64,000 nucleotides of DNA from Galdieria partita. Lineage: Eukaryota; Rhodophyta; Bangiophyceae; Galdieriales; Galdieriaceae. A program made the translations under genes and the position numbers. Below, one piece after another: positions 22,983 to 33,237 of this stretch. Position 1 is the stretch's first letter. Each line of letters starts with the position of its first letter. The stretch covers positions 1 through 64,000 of the forward strand of contig BQMJ01000069.1 of the NCBI GenBank assembly GCA_025991245.1, written 5' to 3'. The notes below the pieces were generated by a model. That model had not been told where the DNA came from. It saw only the letters and a list, made by a program, of their open reading frames with translations, and searched no databases.

Positions 22983-24446
22983 CTATCCCTGTGAACAGCT
23001 AAATGGTACTCCACCTTGCTCTATCGCTTGAATCAAACTATAGATAGCACCATATCCCCCCAATACCGTGAGGACTATACCAAAAAGTATAATAAACAAT
23101 GCTACAAGGCTTTTCCAGAAAGAAATCTGCTTTCGAAACTGTAGATAATAGAACAGAGAAGGAAATGTAAATGTAGTGTTGGATGCAATAAGGGCAGCTG
23201 CTGTTCCAACCAATGCCCCAAAGAAGGGAATCAATGAGGTAATCAAATATCCTAATGCGACCACGACGAAGGACCACAGAGCCCACCAGGCCCTATTCAC
23301 AAATGAAGTATCTTTGAATTTTCGCCGTCCACAACGTTGGAGATAGTATTGAGTATATCTAGTCAGAATATTTTGACAAGTAGTAGCACCGATGATCATC
23401 GAGATGATTACTAGCACATTGACGATATATAAAGGTGCTCCGGAAGGGGTACTTAAAGATATAGGATTCTGCAACAGGGACGTGTTTCCTAAATATGCAT
23501 ATCCAACAGCGCCAACTGATGTATAAAAGCAGAAAGCAAATGTTTGCGATGTCCAAAGTGCTTTTTTAAAGTCCTTAATTGCTGTCATTTCTGCCATAAA
23601 TGGAAAAAGGACAATATGAATGGCATATGCAAAGACTAGATTGTCCATTCCGAGGACACCAGTTACAAAGCCAAACTTTCCAACGAGACTGGTGTAGGAG
23701 CTTGCATTTTGTCCAAGTTGAGGAGCATATCCCATTACTAGTAACATTGCCACTAGAATACTAGCTAATCCCACAGTGGCAACTAGAGACACTCCACATA
23801 AACTACGAAGCTGACCAATAAAATATATAATACAAGCAGAAACAGCTATAAATATAGGCAAACAGACATTTGGAGCCATAGAAGACAATGACAAGGCTGC
23901 CGTCAGCATCATACTCATCATATTGAACATCATATAAGTGTATACAAGAAGACTGCCTAGTAGCAGTCCACCTTTTCCAAGATACTTTTGAAAAATGATA
24001 GGATAGCTGCGTACTGTCGGAAAGAGTTGATGCATATACATAAGATATAAGCCAGTAATCGTCGTAATCAGATAGACGGCAGTATTAAGGACAATAGCGG
24101 GCAACCAACCCAGATATTCAAAAGCGGATGGCACTGGAAGCACTCCAACTCCAACAATAACATTAGCATTCAGCATAGCACATTGAAGCCAGTGCATTTT
24201 ACGTGGCGGGAAGTAATCTTTCTCAGGGTCATTATCACTCTCTTGAGGAAGGCCACCGCAAATCCCAATAGAGGAGCTTTCATTGTTTTTATGGGCACTT
24301 CCTTCTTTTCTGCATTCATCCTCCAAAACAGCAAGAATTTCGTTGTCTTCTTCATCCTTTAGCAAACCATGTCTCGATGATGTAGCCATGATCAGGTAAC
24401 AATGGGGAATTCGATCTGCATGCATCTCTTTAGAAGGACCGGCCAT
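22983..24446 (-). CDS. Amino-acid permease (AAAP/SLC38-like)
   Basis: 487-residue transporter with a cytoplasmic N-terminus of about 85 residues and about 11 membrane segments, beginning MHWLQCAMLNANVIVGVGVL. The unwound first helix (NANVIVGVGVLPVPSAFEYL) and the HIVLFPFMAEM segment fit the amino acid/auxin permease family of proton-coupled amino-acid importers. The end GGYGAIYSLIQAI then PFSC recalls fungal neutral amino-acid permeases. Later Met codons could also serve as start; the ATG at 24446 is the first in frame, since the open frame begins at a TTG four codons earlier. It is divergent from agmatine deiminase across a 149-base promoter with three MYB-core motifs. Substrate specificity cannot be read from the sequence. 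Confidence 0.85.
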   Translation of the reverse strand: MAGPSKEMHADRIPHCYLIMATSSRHGLLKDEEDNEILAVLEDECRKEGSAHKNNESSSIGICGGLPQESDNDPEKDYFPPRKMHWLQCAMLNANVIVGVGVLPVPSAFEYLGWLPAIVLNTAVYLITTITGLYLMYMHQLFPTVRSYPIIFQKYLGKGGLLLGSLLVYTYMMFNMMSMMLTAALSLSSMAPNVCLPIFIAVSACIIYFIGQLRSLCGVSLVATVGLASILVAMLLVMGYAPQLGQNASSYTSLVGKFGFVTGVLGMDNLVFAYAIHIVLFPFMAEMTAIKDFKKALWTSQTFAFCFYTSVGAVGYAYLGNTSLLQNPISLSTPSGAPLYIVNVLVIISMIIGATTCQNILTRYTQYYLQRCGRRKFKDTSFVNRAWWALWSFVVVALGYLITSLIPFFGALVGTAAALIASNTTFTFPSLFYYLQFRKQISFWKSLVALFIILFGIVLTVLGGYGAIYSLIQAIEQGGVPFSCSQG

Positions 24447-24455
24447 GGAATTATT

Positions 24456-24486
24456 CAACCGTCCTAACCGCTCGTGGGCGGTTGAG
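24456..24486. promoter_or_regulatory. MYB-core motifs in the permease/agmatine deiminase promoter
   Basis: CAACCGTCC at 24456-24464, TAACCGC at 24465-24471 and GGGCGGTTGAG at 24476-24486. The first and third face each other as an inverted pair around CTCGTG. They sit 10-40 bases from the permease ATG and 110-140 bases before the agmatine deiminase ATG. The clustering matches the formamidase and DUR3 promoters. Confidence 0.6.
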
Positions 24487-24595
24487 CGTGATTTGCTAGG
24501 GACGTGCCACGCAATTTTCTAACCAGAGAAATGTTTTATAACAGATCGGAAATATACCATTGTTCAGAAAAACCTTACCTACTCTACTGTCTCCC

Positions 24596-25939
24596 ATGTA
24601 TTCGTTTACAGGGATACTGACAACATTGTATGCAAGGAGTCCCGAAAGACTATTGAAAAAAACAACCTTTGAGACTTGTAAGAAGTTTATTTCAACGACA
24701 ATAAAGCCTTCTGTCGTCAAAAGAAAGCAAATTGATGCTTCTTTGGGAAGTAGCAAGAGCAACATGAGTCCACTTACTTTCTCTATGAAGCATTTCAGTA
24801 CTCAAGCTATCGATCAGGAGATAACTGCGACAAACTTTCCAAAATTGACCACTCCGAAGAAAGATGGCTACCTATTTCCAGCAGAATGGTCTTTACATAA
24901 ACAGTGCTTCATTGGATGGCCCGATGTAGCTTCAAAGTGGAGAGAAGGGGGTATACCTGCTCAAAGAGCAATTGCTGAGATTGCTAAAGCAATATCACAA
25001 TTCGAACCAGTAACGGTTGTTGCTTCAAATCCTGTTGGCTGGAGAGCTGCAAGGAGTAGATTGCCGCAATCCATTCGTGTCATACAGGTACCTAACAATG
25101 ACTGTTGGCTAAGAGATTCGGGACCTATTTTTGTCAAGTCTACTAACCCTGAAGTTGAAGAACTAGCTCGAGGAGTCATTTTCAACTTTACAGCATGGGG
25201 AGGCCCAACAGAACCTGCTTACGGTGACTGGTCACTAGATGCACAATTTGCTGAGAATCTGCTACAAGTTGAGAATGTATCCCAATACCATGCAGGTATG
25301 GTTCTCGAAGGAGGTTCAATCTCGGTAGACGGACAGGGAACATTAGTCACGACAGAAGAGTGCTTACTGAATCCAAATAGAAACCCGTCTATGTCTAAAG
25401 AAGAAATAGAACATCGTCTTCAAGAATTCCTTGGAATCAAGAAAGTAATCTGGTTGCCGTATGGAGTCTATGGCGATGATGACACTAATGGACATGTGGA
25501 TAACATGTGCCAATTTACTCAGCCAGGAACTGTTGTGTTGCATTGGACTGACGATCCAAAGGATCCCCAGTATGAGAGATCTCATGAAGCGTACGAAAGA
25601 CTTAGCAGTACTACTGACGCGATGGGAAGAAAGATCAAAGTACTAAAGCTGCACCTTCCTGGCCCTTTATACCGGAGTATTGAGGAACAGTTCCTCTTCG
25701 ATGGTTGCAAGTTACGACCGGCTGGACAAAGACTTCCTGCGTCATACGTGAATTTTTATGTGACCAATGGAGGTGTTGTAGCTCCAAAATTCAACCACGA
25801 AAACGATGAACTTGCCAAAAAAACGTTGGAACAAGCCTTTCCAGGACGGCGCATTGTTCAAGTGTATGCGAGAGAAGTCTTACTTGGTGGAGGTTGTCTG
25901 GGCTGTATCCATTGTATGACTCAGCAGCAACCACAATAA
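24596..25939 (+). CDS. Agmatine deiminase, plant type, with N-terminal extension
   Basis: 447-residue guanidino-group-modifying enzyme that converts agmatine to N-carbamoylputrescine and ammonia. The catalytic part begins near residue 75 (KDGYLFPAEWSLHKQCFIGW). Family motifs include NDCWLRDSGPIF, NFTAWGG, LEGGSISVDGQGTLVTTEEC with LLNPNRNP after it, and YGDDDTNGHVDNMCQF. The catalytic cysteine is in IHCMTQQQP near residue 440. The first 70 residues are Ser/Thr/Lys-rich and poor in acids, like an organelle-targeting peptide. The usual GGGNIHC loop reads GGGCLGCIHC, three residues longer and with extra cysteines. The open frame starts at a TTG 12 codons upstream; the first ATG is used. Pairs divergently with the amino-acid permease. 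Confidence 0.93.
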   Translation: MYSFTGILTTLYARSPERLLKKTTFETCKKFISTTIKPSVVKRKQIDASLGSSKSNMSPLTFSMKHFSTQAIDQEITATNFPKLTTPKKDGYLFPAEWSLHKQCFIGWPDVASKWREGGIPAQRAIAEIAKAISQFEPVTVVASNPVGWRAARSRLPQSIRVIQVPNNDCWLRDSGPIFVKSTNPEVEELARGVIFNFTAWGGPTEPAYGDWSLDAQFAENLLQVENVSQYHAGMVLEGGSISVDGQGTLVTTEECLLNPNRNPSMSKEEIEHRLQEFLGIKKVIWLPYGVYGDDDTNGHVDNMCQFTQPGTVVLHWTDDPKDPQYERSHEAYERLSSTTDAMGRKIKVLKLHLPGPLYRSIEEQFLFDGCKLRPAGQRLPASYVNFYVTNGGVVAPKFNHENDELAKKTLEQAFPGRRIVQVYAREVLLGGGCLGCIHCMTQQQPQ

Positions 25940-26890
25940 GGATTTTACATAAAAGCTTCCAGCTTGTGTTTTTCTCTATAAAAATGTGTTTTTTCTGGAA
26001 AGTAGTGGCATTCTTAATTTTGGATCGGTTCCTTTTTGTCCATCACCAAATGCGATTTCGACATAACAAATTAAAGCTGGTTGATATCTTTTGGGTCCTG
26101 CTGGAAAAGAAACAAGCAGTACATGTTTAGTTAAGATGCGCATATCTCCAAGCCTAAAAACAAGAGGCTTAGCTTAGCATGTGTTACAGGGGGCTTCTTG
26201 GTAAATGAGGAAAAGTTTTTACATCTATTTCTGGTTCCATAATAAACTCTGAGTTGATGAGAGAACTTATGCAACAAGTTGAATTTGATCTTCATATTTG
26301 AGTAGTTGCTGCTGCCTGTAAGACTTTATATTTCTAGAAAAGAACGCGATTCCCTTTTCCGTTGTGCATTTTCTTCAAAACCTATTGGGAAACAATGCAT
26401 AAACCTCTGAATGATAGTATGTCAAGTTATACATGCCTGAGTTTTCTTGTCTATAGAAATTCTCTTGAGAAGAATATTTTAAGTTGTTCACTTTTCTCTA
26501 TCTGTGTCATATGAAGAAAACATGAATTCCACAAAGTATCATTTTTGCAGGTGTCTGAAACACGGTTTTGACAAAGCAATTTGACTTGATTGTACACACG
26601 ATGGAATTGTTAGTGTATTCAGCTTAACACAAAAGGTCAAATAACGAGCACAAACTTTACTGAATTCGACATATACTTTATTCACCATCAATAGACAACC
26701 AATATTTTGTCGTTTTGCAAAAGTAGTGGCTCTTGTGATTTTTATTTATTTGGAGTTTCCTACGATCAATCTGAAGTATTCTTCTAAATTATTGCTGTGA
26801 CTAGCGTTCTTGTTACCAAAATGTGATCGGAGCTATGCCTTTCAAACTGCTTTCATATACCTGAGACAATTGCCTAGATATATTTTTTAG
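25940..26890. other. Intergenic region without a supported gene
   Basis: About 950 bases downstream of agmatine deiminase. Only short frames are seen. The right part may contain the missing 5' exon of the orphan exons that follow, but I could not find a start codon joined by a good splice site. Confidence 0.35.
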
Positions 26891-27177
26891 TTCTGAGGCA
26901 GTTACTCTTATTGAAGAGATCATATATGGAGATCCCCCAGCTATCTCGTTTCCTACCAAAGGTTGGAAGGATTATGGGTTGATAAGGGATGAGCCCAATT
27001 TGGTCAAACTTCGTTGCTGTGATAGAGAAGTCACGAGGAAATCTAAACCCTTTCTGTACTGGCAGGTGAAACTTGAGACGAAGCTATTCTGAAGACTCTT
27101 TTTTTAGGTCTTCTTTCTCGTAGTTTGACGATCAAGGTCAAATCAAGGTTAAAATCAAGGTCAAGTCCCTTCCATGA
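26891..27177 (+). CDS. Two orphan 3' exons of an unrecognised gene (partial)
   Basis: A good acceptor (TATTTTTTAG, 26881-26890) is followed by an open stretch to 27065 with protein-like composition (SEAVTLIEEIIYGDPPAISF, then GLIRDEPNLVKLRCCDR). A 58-base GT-AG intron at 27066-27123 joins it in frame to 27124-27177, ending DDQGQIKVKIKVKSLP and stop. No upstream exon with an ATG was found, so the gene model is incomplete and could also be a decaying gene. No family recognised. Confidence 0.35.
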
Positions 27178-27699
27178 TACCTTTGGAGAAAGAAAAGTGC
27201 TTTTTGTTGTTAAAGCTTTCTGTAATTGAATCATGGCTAGGTGCTTCGTAACCACATAAGGTTTCAAACTGTTTATTATTGCTGTGGTGGACCTGTACAC
27301 TTTGGTACTTGCATTCTTTGTGTAGATAATAAGCTTTGCAAGTTTTTGCGTGAAGTCCTTTCTAAATAGCTATTTAGTAGAACGAGGCGAGGCTGTTCAT
27401 ATTTTGTTGCAGGCAAGACAACGAATGTCTTATATTTGTGGAAGGGATCAAAATGTGTTAAAGAGAGCAACCTTTTTGTTTCACAATTCTGCGACCAGCA
27501 TATTCAACAACACTGTGAGTAAAGCCGTCTTGAGTCACAAAATGAAACGTTACCAGTACGGAAACGTTTCTTCTTGGGAAGAAAAATCAGAGTGCTGAAG
27601 TTGGAAGTTACGGTGTAAGGAAAGAAAATATTGCAGTTCACATGAAGACTGTTTTCATCTGTTGATCGCGTGTCATGGATTTGATTTTCTACAGACTTC

Positions 27700-27976
27700 A
27701 TGGAGGATATTCCAGTGGAAGCTATACCAGATTTCGACGTTCCGGCGCCGGAATTACACTCGGCCTGCACACGACAAAATTGTTCACTCGAAAACAGATT
27801 CAGCATCCATAATGTCTGCTGTGATGGTTTCTTCAGACATTGGTGCTGATGACCTTGAGTTTCAAAAGCTTTTGGAGTTTGACGTTGATAACTTTTGGGA
27901 GAACCAAGGAACTGGTGTTGAATACAGTTCTTTAGACGAAAGCGAATATGATGAGGAAGCATCAATATACACATAA
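27700..27976 (+). CDS. Small acidic protein, two exons
   Basis: Exons 27700-27781 and 27837-27976 with a 55-base GT-AG intron (acceptor GTTTCTTCAG). The join is in frame and gives a 73-residue acidic protein beginning MEDIPVEAIPDFDVPAPELH and continuing IGADDLEFQKLLEF, with an Asp/Glu/Ser-rich end (YSSLDESEYDEEASIYT). A TTTCTACAG acceptor directly upstream (27694) suggests a 5'-UTR intron. The reverse strand is also open over 159 codons, but its codon use looks unlike a gene. Function unknown. Confidence 0.5.
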
Positions 27977-28067
27977 ATCTCATATATTTGTAGAAATGGC
28001 CCTTTGTCCAATTTCCATTCCATCAAAAAAGAGGCTTGTCTAATTGTTTTTTCATTGTGAACTTTTC

Positions 28068-29180
28068 ATGGCAGCTGACCATCAAAAACTTGAACCAGTT
28101 AACACTAGCAACTCGGTTGCTCCCACAAGACCTCCTCATTTACATGTAGATTGGTCGAAGATAGGACTCACACCTCCTAGATTACAGTTTCTCGCTGAAC
28201 TAATGGCAGAGTTTATTGGTATTTTCTTGCTTATTTTGGTAGGTGATAGTTGTTCGAGTATGGCTTTGCTTTTTTCCCCTAGTCCATATCTATCAGCATA
28301 TTGGGGAGTTTGTATTACTTGGGGTTTAGCAGTTACTTTTGCTATTTATGGCACAGGTGGCGTCTCAGGTTGCCACATCAATCCTGCTGTTACTGTTAGT
28401 TTTGCACTATTCCGCGGCTTTCCTTGGTGGAAAGTAGTGCCATACACCATCGCACAATTTCTGGGTGCCTTTGTTGGAGCGTACTCAGTTTATAATATGT
28501 ATTACCCAATATTTACTGCTTATCTTGATACCAATGGCATAACTAAGCAAGATTCTGTTTCTAGTTCAGAAGCCTTTTTCACTAGTGTCAACGAGCATCT
28601 TACAAACTATGATGGTTTCATAGGACAGATTTACCAAACTGGTATTTTGGTATATGGAATATTTGCTGTCACAGATCCTTTTAATCCTAATTCTTTTAGT
28701 CACAATGGACTAAAAGCACTGTTGATTGGTTACGTTGTGGCAATGGTTGGAGGTGGATTTGGCTTCCTTGAAGGTTTCGCTATCAATCCTGCTCGTGATT
28801 TTGGTCCCAGAGTAGCTGCGTATTCTCTCGGTTGGGGAAAATCGGCCTTTCCGGGATTCCATAATTATTGGTGGGGTCCTATATGTGGACCTTTGATTGG
28901 AGGTCCTCTTGGAGCATTTATTTACGAAGCATTTAATCGTCCTTTTATGCCAGGAGTTCAAATACATGGAGACACGCCTTTCATGAAAGCATGGAGTCGA
29001 ATGGTCATTTGGCTTTTTCCGAAGCTCGCGGTGTATCACGAGCATTATAGTGGAACAGACAAGGCAAATATAACTGTTGAAGATCGATTTCACAGTGACT
29101 ATCATGCCATGATAGATGTGGGTCCAGGAGGGACAGCTCCACAGGAATCAGGCATTGAGGGACTTGATAAGAGTTTGTGA
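28068..29180 (+). CDS. Aquaglyceroporin (MIP family, GlpF-like)
   Basis: 370-residue major intrinsic protein with six membrane segments and both NPA boxes: GCHINPAVTVSF near residue 105 and FAINPARDFGPR near residue 245. The Asp after NPAR is the mark of glycerol-conducting members, so glycerol or other small polyols are the likely substrates. The loop with SVSSSEAFFTSVNEHL and the C-terminal extension of about 60 residues are longer than in bacterial GlpF. The ATG at 28068 is used; the frame begins eight codons earlier with a TTG. Single exon. Cyanidiophytes of this type grow on glycerol, which fits, but the link is inference. Confidence 0.92.
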   Translation: MAADHQKLEPVNTSNSVAPTRPPHLHVDWSKIGLTPPRLQFLAELMAEFIGIFLLILVGDSCSSMALLFSPSPYLSAYWGVCITWGLAVTFAIYGTGGVSGCHINPAVTVSFALFRGFPWWKVVPYTIAQFLGAFVGAYSVYNMYYPIFTAYLDTNGITKQDSVSSSEAFFTSVNEHLTNYDGFIGQIYQTGILVYGIFAVTDPFNPNSFSHNGLKALLIGYVVAMVGGGFGFLEGFAINPARDFGPRVAAYSLGWGKSAFPGFHNYWWGPICGPLIGGPLGAFIYEAFNRPFMPGVQIHGDTPFMKAWSRMVIWLFPKLAVYHEHYSGTDKANITVEDRFHSDYHAMIDVGPGGTAPQESGIEGLDKSL

Positions 29181-29962
29181 TTTGTAGCCTTGTATTTTTT
29201 GAGTTTTTGCGTAAGGAATTTACATAATTCGGAAAAACTCATTGAGCAATGCAAAATAAAAAACTTTTGTTCATGCGTGACATAAGAGTCAAGGAATACC
29301 AAAAAGTAATTATAATTCACAACTGCAATTACAAAAAGTACAGGAACATCTTTCAGTAATGTAAAGTAGAAAGAACTTGCAAAGCTGTGCCGATCATAAG
29401 CTACCTTCGAACGGAATCGACACAGCTCTCGAAATTATTAGCACTCTTTGATGTTGATAGTAACTTTCAAAGGAGGTGGTGTTGGTTCATTAGGAACACT
29501 TGTTCAAGGATAACACGACAATAACTGAGAAGCTGCCGAGAGAGATTTCAAACGCCATTCCTAGATGGTGTGAACATGTCAAGATTATTACAGATCTAGA
29601 AATTTTATCGATCAAAGCCAAGTGAAGTTAGAAAGGAAAGCGTTTAGTTCTGTGTTAGGAAAACGACATTTTCTGTCTCTCGCTGTTAAACTCATCGCGC
29701 AAAAGTTCTACATATTGCTTAGGTAGCACTTCCTTTTAGTGGACAGTGTGTTCTCGTTCAGACAATTACGAAGTTGTTCGAAAGAAGCAAGTCTACCTCC
29801 TCGCAATGGTTTAATGAACTGAACTGGGACATGTTTAGAGAAAATGTAGGCTTCAAGTCGACAGCCTGAAGGTGAGTTAAGTGCGCGGGAAAAACATCCC
29901 TATAGCAACCAACGTTCTATGGCTTGGAAATATCTAAGAAGGGTTTAACTTTGGTAAAAATA
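29181..29962. other. Intergenic, no gene seen
   Basis: About 780 bases after the aquaglyceroporin with only very short open frames. No structural RNA was recognised. Confidence 0.35.
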
Positions 29963-30133
29963 ATGGCAGTCGTAACGAAAGTGAAAGAAGAAGAAGCACC
30001 AAAATCAATCAGGCTTCCTATTATTAGTAGTAAATCTTCTACGAAACGTAGAAATAGTAACAATTCTAGAGAAGAAGCACCTTCTCGAAAGAGCAACGGA
30101 ATACAGCAAAAAAAGCTAGATAGGACACTTTGA
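29963..30133 (+). CDS. Small basic protein (weakly supported)
   Basis: 56 codons starting MAVVTKVKEEEAPKSIRLPI, rich in Lys, Arg and Ser, with a repeated EEAP motif. The frame extends upstream to a TTG, and an alternative ATG in another frame lies at 29919. Composition is protein-like, but no family is recognised and no splice partner was found. Confidence 0.3.
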   Translation: MAVVTKVKEEEAPKSIRLPIISSKSSTKRRNSNNSREEAPSRKSNGIQQKKLDRTL

Positions 30134-31462
30134 GTGGTTTCACAGCAACTTCCAACTTATCCTATTTATGAATGTAGCTTTCAACGACATAAACTTCAAA
30201 TGTAAAGCCAAACAGAGACTCCAAGTATTTGGAATCTAGTCTAGTATTCGAGGCATGGCGTTTGTGAATAAACTGAGTGCAGACAACCGAATATATTTAC
30301 CATTTCCAAAATAGTTCGTGAATTCCTTGGAAAAGATACTTCTTTCAGTTTTTTCCTAATTCCTCAGGTGACGTTCTAAGCGGAAAATACTTGAAGCCGC
30401 AACAGAGCTTAACCCGCAGACTGTCATATGACTGAGAACTCTTTGCTGTCTGACAGTTGCAGTTAGTTTGGACCTTGTTGCAAGATAAGCAATTGATTGT
30501 TTTTGCTCCCATTAGACTTCAAGCATTATTCTTTCTTGGCTGCTGTTTCGTATTATTCATATCGAAGGATCGATCCAAGCTTGAAAGAAACGAAGTAGCT
30601 CCAACTCTACTAGAAACTTTTCAGTGTCCCAAGAAGGAGATATCACTATTTTGAGCTTGGCTAAATATTGCAAAAAAATACCTGGCTAAAGTTTAGGAGG
30701 CTACAAAGAACTTTGTACATATTGCGTAGTGGAGGGATCCTCGTTTAACTTTGCGGACTTGTAGCTTCTCCCAAATACTTTCCTCATATGCCAAGCAAAG
30801 CAAGTATAAAACTCAGAAGACAACAATCCATCCTGTATGTTTTGCTGTAATTTTATTGACAAAAGGAGACTTTGTCTAAAGAATGAAAGCTTGAATAGTC
30901 ACTTATACTAGTAAATTGGACGACGTAGCGCTTCAGTTCTAGTTTGATGCCAATATACTAGAGAGACTGTGTCAAGGCAGATAGAATTTGAAGCAGAAGC
31001 CATCTGTAGGTCACTCCAGCTACTCATCTCTTATATAAGCTCGAGTAATGTTGCACGTAATACTTGAACAACTGAATCTTACGAAAATCATCAAGCCAAC
31101 TGACTATTTGTTCTTTTCTCTTTCACAGAAGTTGAACCGATGTATTTTTTATTTTCTTATTCAGCTTGAAACACTGCACTATTTGAATACGTTTTTGCAG
31201 AGGTATAACGCGATTTTTCATTCTAGTGTATTATTCACTTCAGACTAAATTCACTATTCACAGAATTGGTAGCCCTATCTTTGTGTGTTTTGCAGCTTCT
31301 TTTTTGAGTCTCTTGTGATTCTTACTTTTCAGCAGCAAAGAGGACAGTACAAAAATCACTTCCCAACCCGCCCTCCAATGAGCTGTTTTAAATTCAAATT
31401 TCAATCTTAAGACAAAATATCATTTGCTGGCTTCTTTGCAAGGGACAAACCCTTTACCAAGA
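30134..31462. other. Sparse region with one possible terminal exon
   Basis: About 1.3 kb. At 30457-30654 an open frame without ATG, preceded by CTGACAG, reads as a membrane-anchor-like stretch (LQALFFLGCCFVLFI) followed by a charged tail. It could be the last exon of an undetected gene. Nothing else is seen. Confidence 0.3.
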
Positions 31463-31930
31463 ATGGATAGTCGTAAGCCTTTATCAAACATATCAAACAA
31501 TTTATGTTGCAGAGTTGTTGTTGCAGAAGAACCTTCTCTCTCCTCCAAAGACTGTATATTCGTAAGTAAAAATGAAGAAGAATTGTGTGCCGAAGAACAA
31601 CCCCAGGACTTCCGCAACTCAGCAGGTTGTCAACATAATAATAAGAAACAAAGAGAACCAGATATTGATGAAAACGAATGCGAAAGAGTTGCTCATTATT
31701 TGAGATTTCTTTTTGAAGCCAAGTCAAAGATGGACGTCTTGGAAGAAGGAAGTCTAAACAGAACCACGAGTAAATTCAGTTGGCCCATTTCAGTGATATC
31801 CAAGTCGAAAAGAAAAAAGTCTTTGCATAGACGTACAATTGATGGAAAGCAGATTCTATACAGAGCATACGAAAATCCAAAGAGATTGATATTTCCCGAC
31901 GGAGTCACTACCTGGAGACATTTTGTATAA
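31463..31930 (+). CDS. Unrecognised 155-residue basic protein with D-box-like N-terminus
   Basis: Begins MDSRKPLSNISNN, which resembles a destruction-box context (RxxL, here RKPL followed by SNIS) found in cell-cycle proteins degraded by the anaphase-promoting complex. The middle is acidic and polar, followed by VAHYLRFLFEAKSK and a basic stretch (SKSKRKKSLHRR) that could act as a nuclear signal. The end IFPDGVTTWRHFV looks conserved in style but matches no family known to me. The first ATG is used; the open frame begins at a TTG. Single exon as far as seen. Confidence 0.5.
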   Translation: MDSRKPLSNISNNLCCRVVVAEEPSLSSKDCIFVSKNEEELCAEEQPQDFRNSAGCQHNNKKQREPDIDENECERVAHYLRFLFEAKSKMDVLEEGSLNRTTSKFSWPISVISKSKRKKSLHRRTIDGKQILYRAYENPKRLIFPDGVTTWRHFV

Positions 31931-33237
31931 CAGAAAGTTAGCTTATCTGACAGTAGAAACCAGTCAAGAACGACGATTATCTCACTGAAAAGTTTTAAAG
32001 AATGTTAGGCTACTTCCAGTGCTTGGTCTTGAAGAAAGAAAGATTCGAACTCGTATATGTACGACATCTTTACTTGAGATATGTCTATCTTTATAGATGC
32101 ATATATACTTACAGACCCATGTTGCTTCTGGGACAAAAGTATTCTTCAACTTTATTTTTTGGTATAGCTCTGAATTCGATGAATTCTCTAGCTTTTGACT
32201 CTCTGACATGCAGCCTTCTTTTGAAATTTCCAAGCTGTAGCATTCATGAGCAGCATTTCTCTTGATTGGTATTAATATAGAGTCTTAAGATTCGTTCATT
32301 TAACTACCTTTGCTTGGTTACTATATGTTATCAAGCAGTTACTTTGAAGGTTGATAAAGTCCATTGGCTTTGTGTAAGCAATCCAATCCACTGTAGCTAA
32401 GTAACAGTATTCCTTTAATCACTATCAAGTTGGAAGAAATCATTTCACACTAAAGGAAAGTAAAATATGTTTTCCAAAAAAAAGTACAACGAATGCTATA
32501 TATCGACAGTATGAGTAAGTTTGGATGAAAACAATAGGAGAGAAATCTACGACCAAAAAGTACAATACAGCAACATAGGTCGACGCCTAAAAAGTTCAAA
32601 TGGACAAGATTTGTAGTCCAAAGTGACAGGGAAGAAAAAACCACAACTGACTTGATACTTTTGTCATTAGGCAGAAAGAAGCAATCTTGTGTAGGATTGC
32701 TCAAATAGTCAATAGAAATTTTTCAAAATCTTTCACAAAAGTTCCGCTACTGCTGACAAAAAGATTCAACTGAATAGCACGCTTGGAATTCGAAGAAACG
32801 ACTTTCAGACACTGTAAAAATATGCAAATAATGGTCAAGCGTTTCAAATAAACGTGAATCAATAGCTGCCTATGTATCGAAATGTGAGAAAGAAACATAG
32901 CCAAACTTTGCAACACTAAACGAGTTTAACCTCTGCAACCAGAAATGCTATTCAAACAATGATTTTGTAAAAGAATGATGTTTGTTTGCATTTTCGAATA
33001 AAACAACTTGTAGTCAGAATAATACATAATCATATATGGCCAACTGAGAAAATAGACTCTTCAAAAATCCAAAAATACTCAATCAATGGGAGCTTAAAGC
33101 ACCTAGAAATTCAATCAAAGACTACTGCATAAGATTAAAGCAACAAAAACGTTGCGAAGAAAAGAACATTGTCAAACTATTACAGGTTGCAAACTTTCCT
33201 TCCACGATTGACTATCGCGGTGTCACTTGTTTGCATC
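31931..33237. other. Intergenic, no gene seen
   Basis: About 1.3 kb between the basic protein and the end of the syntaxin gene. Open frames on both strands are short and of low quality. No repeat or RNA gene recognised. Confidence 0.35.

Noticed and set aside
27504-27983. Reverse-strand open frame of 159 codons
   Set aside because: Lies opposite the spliced small acidic protein, which has a better codon pattern and a clean intron.
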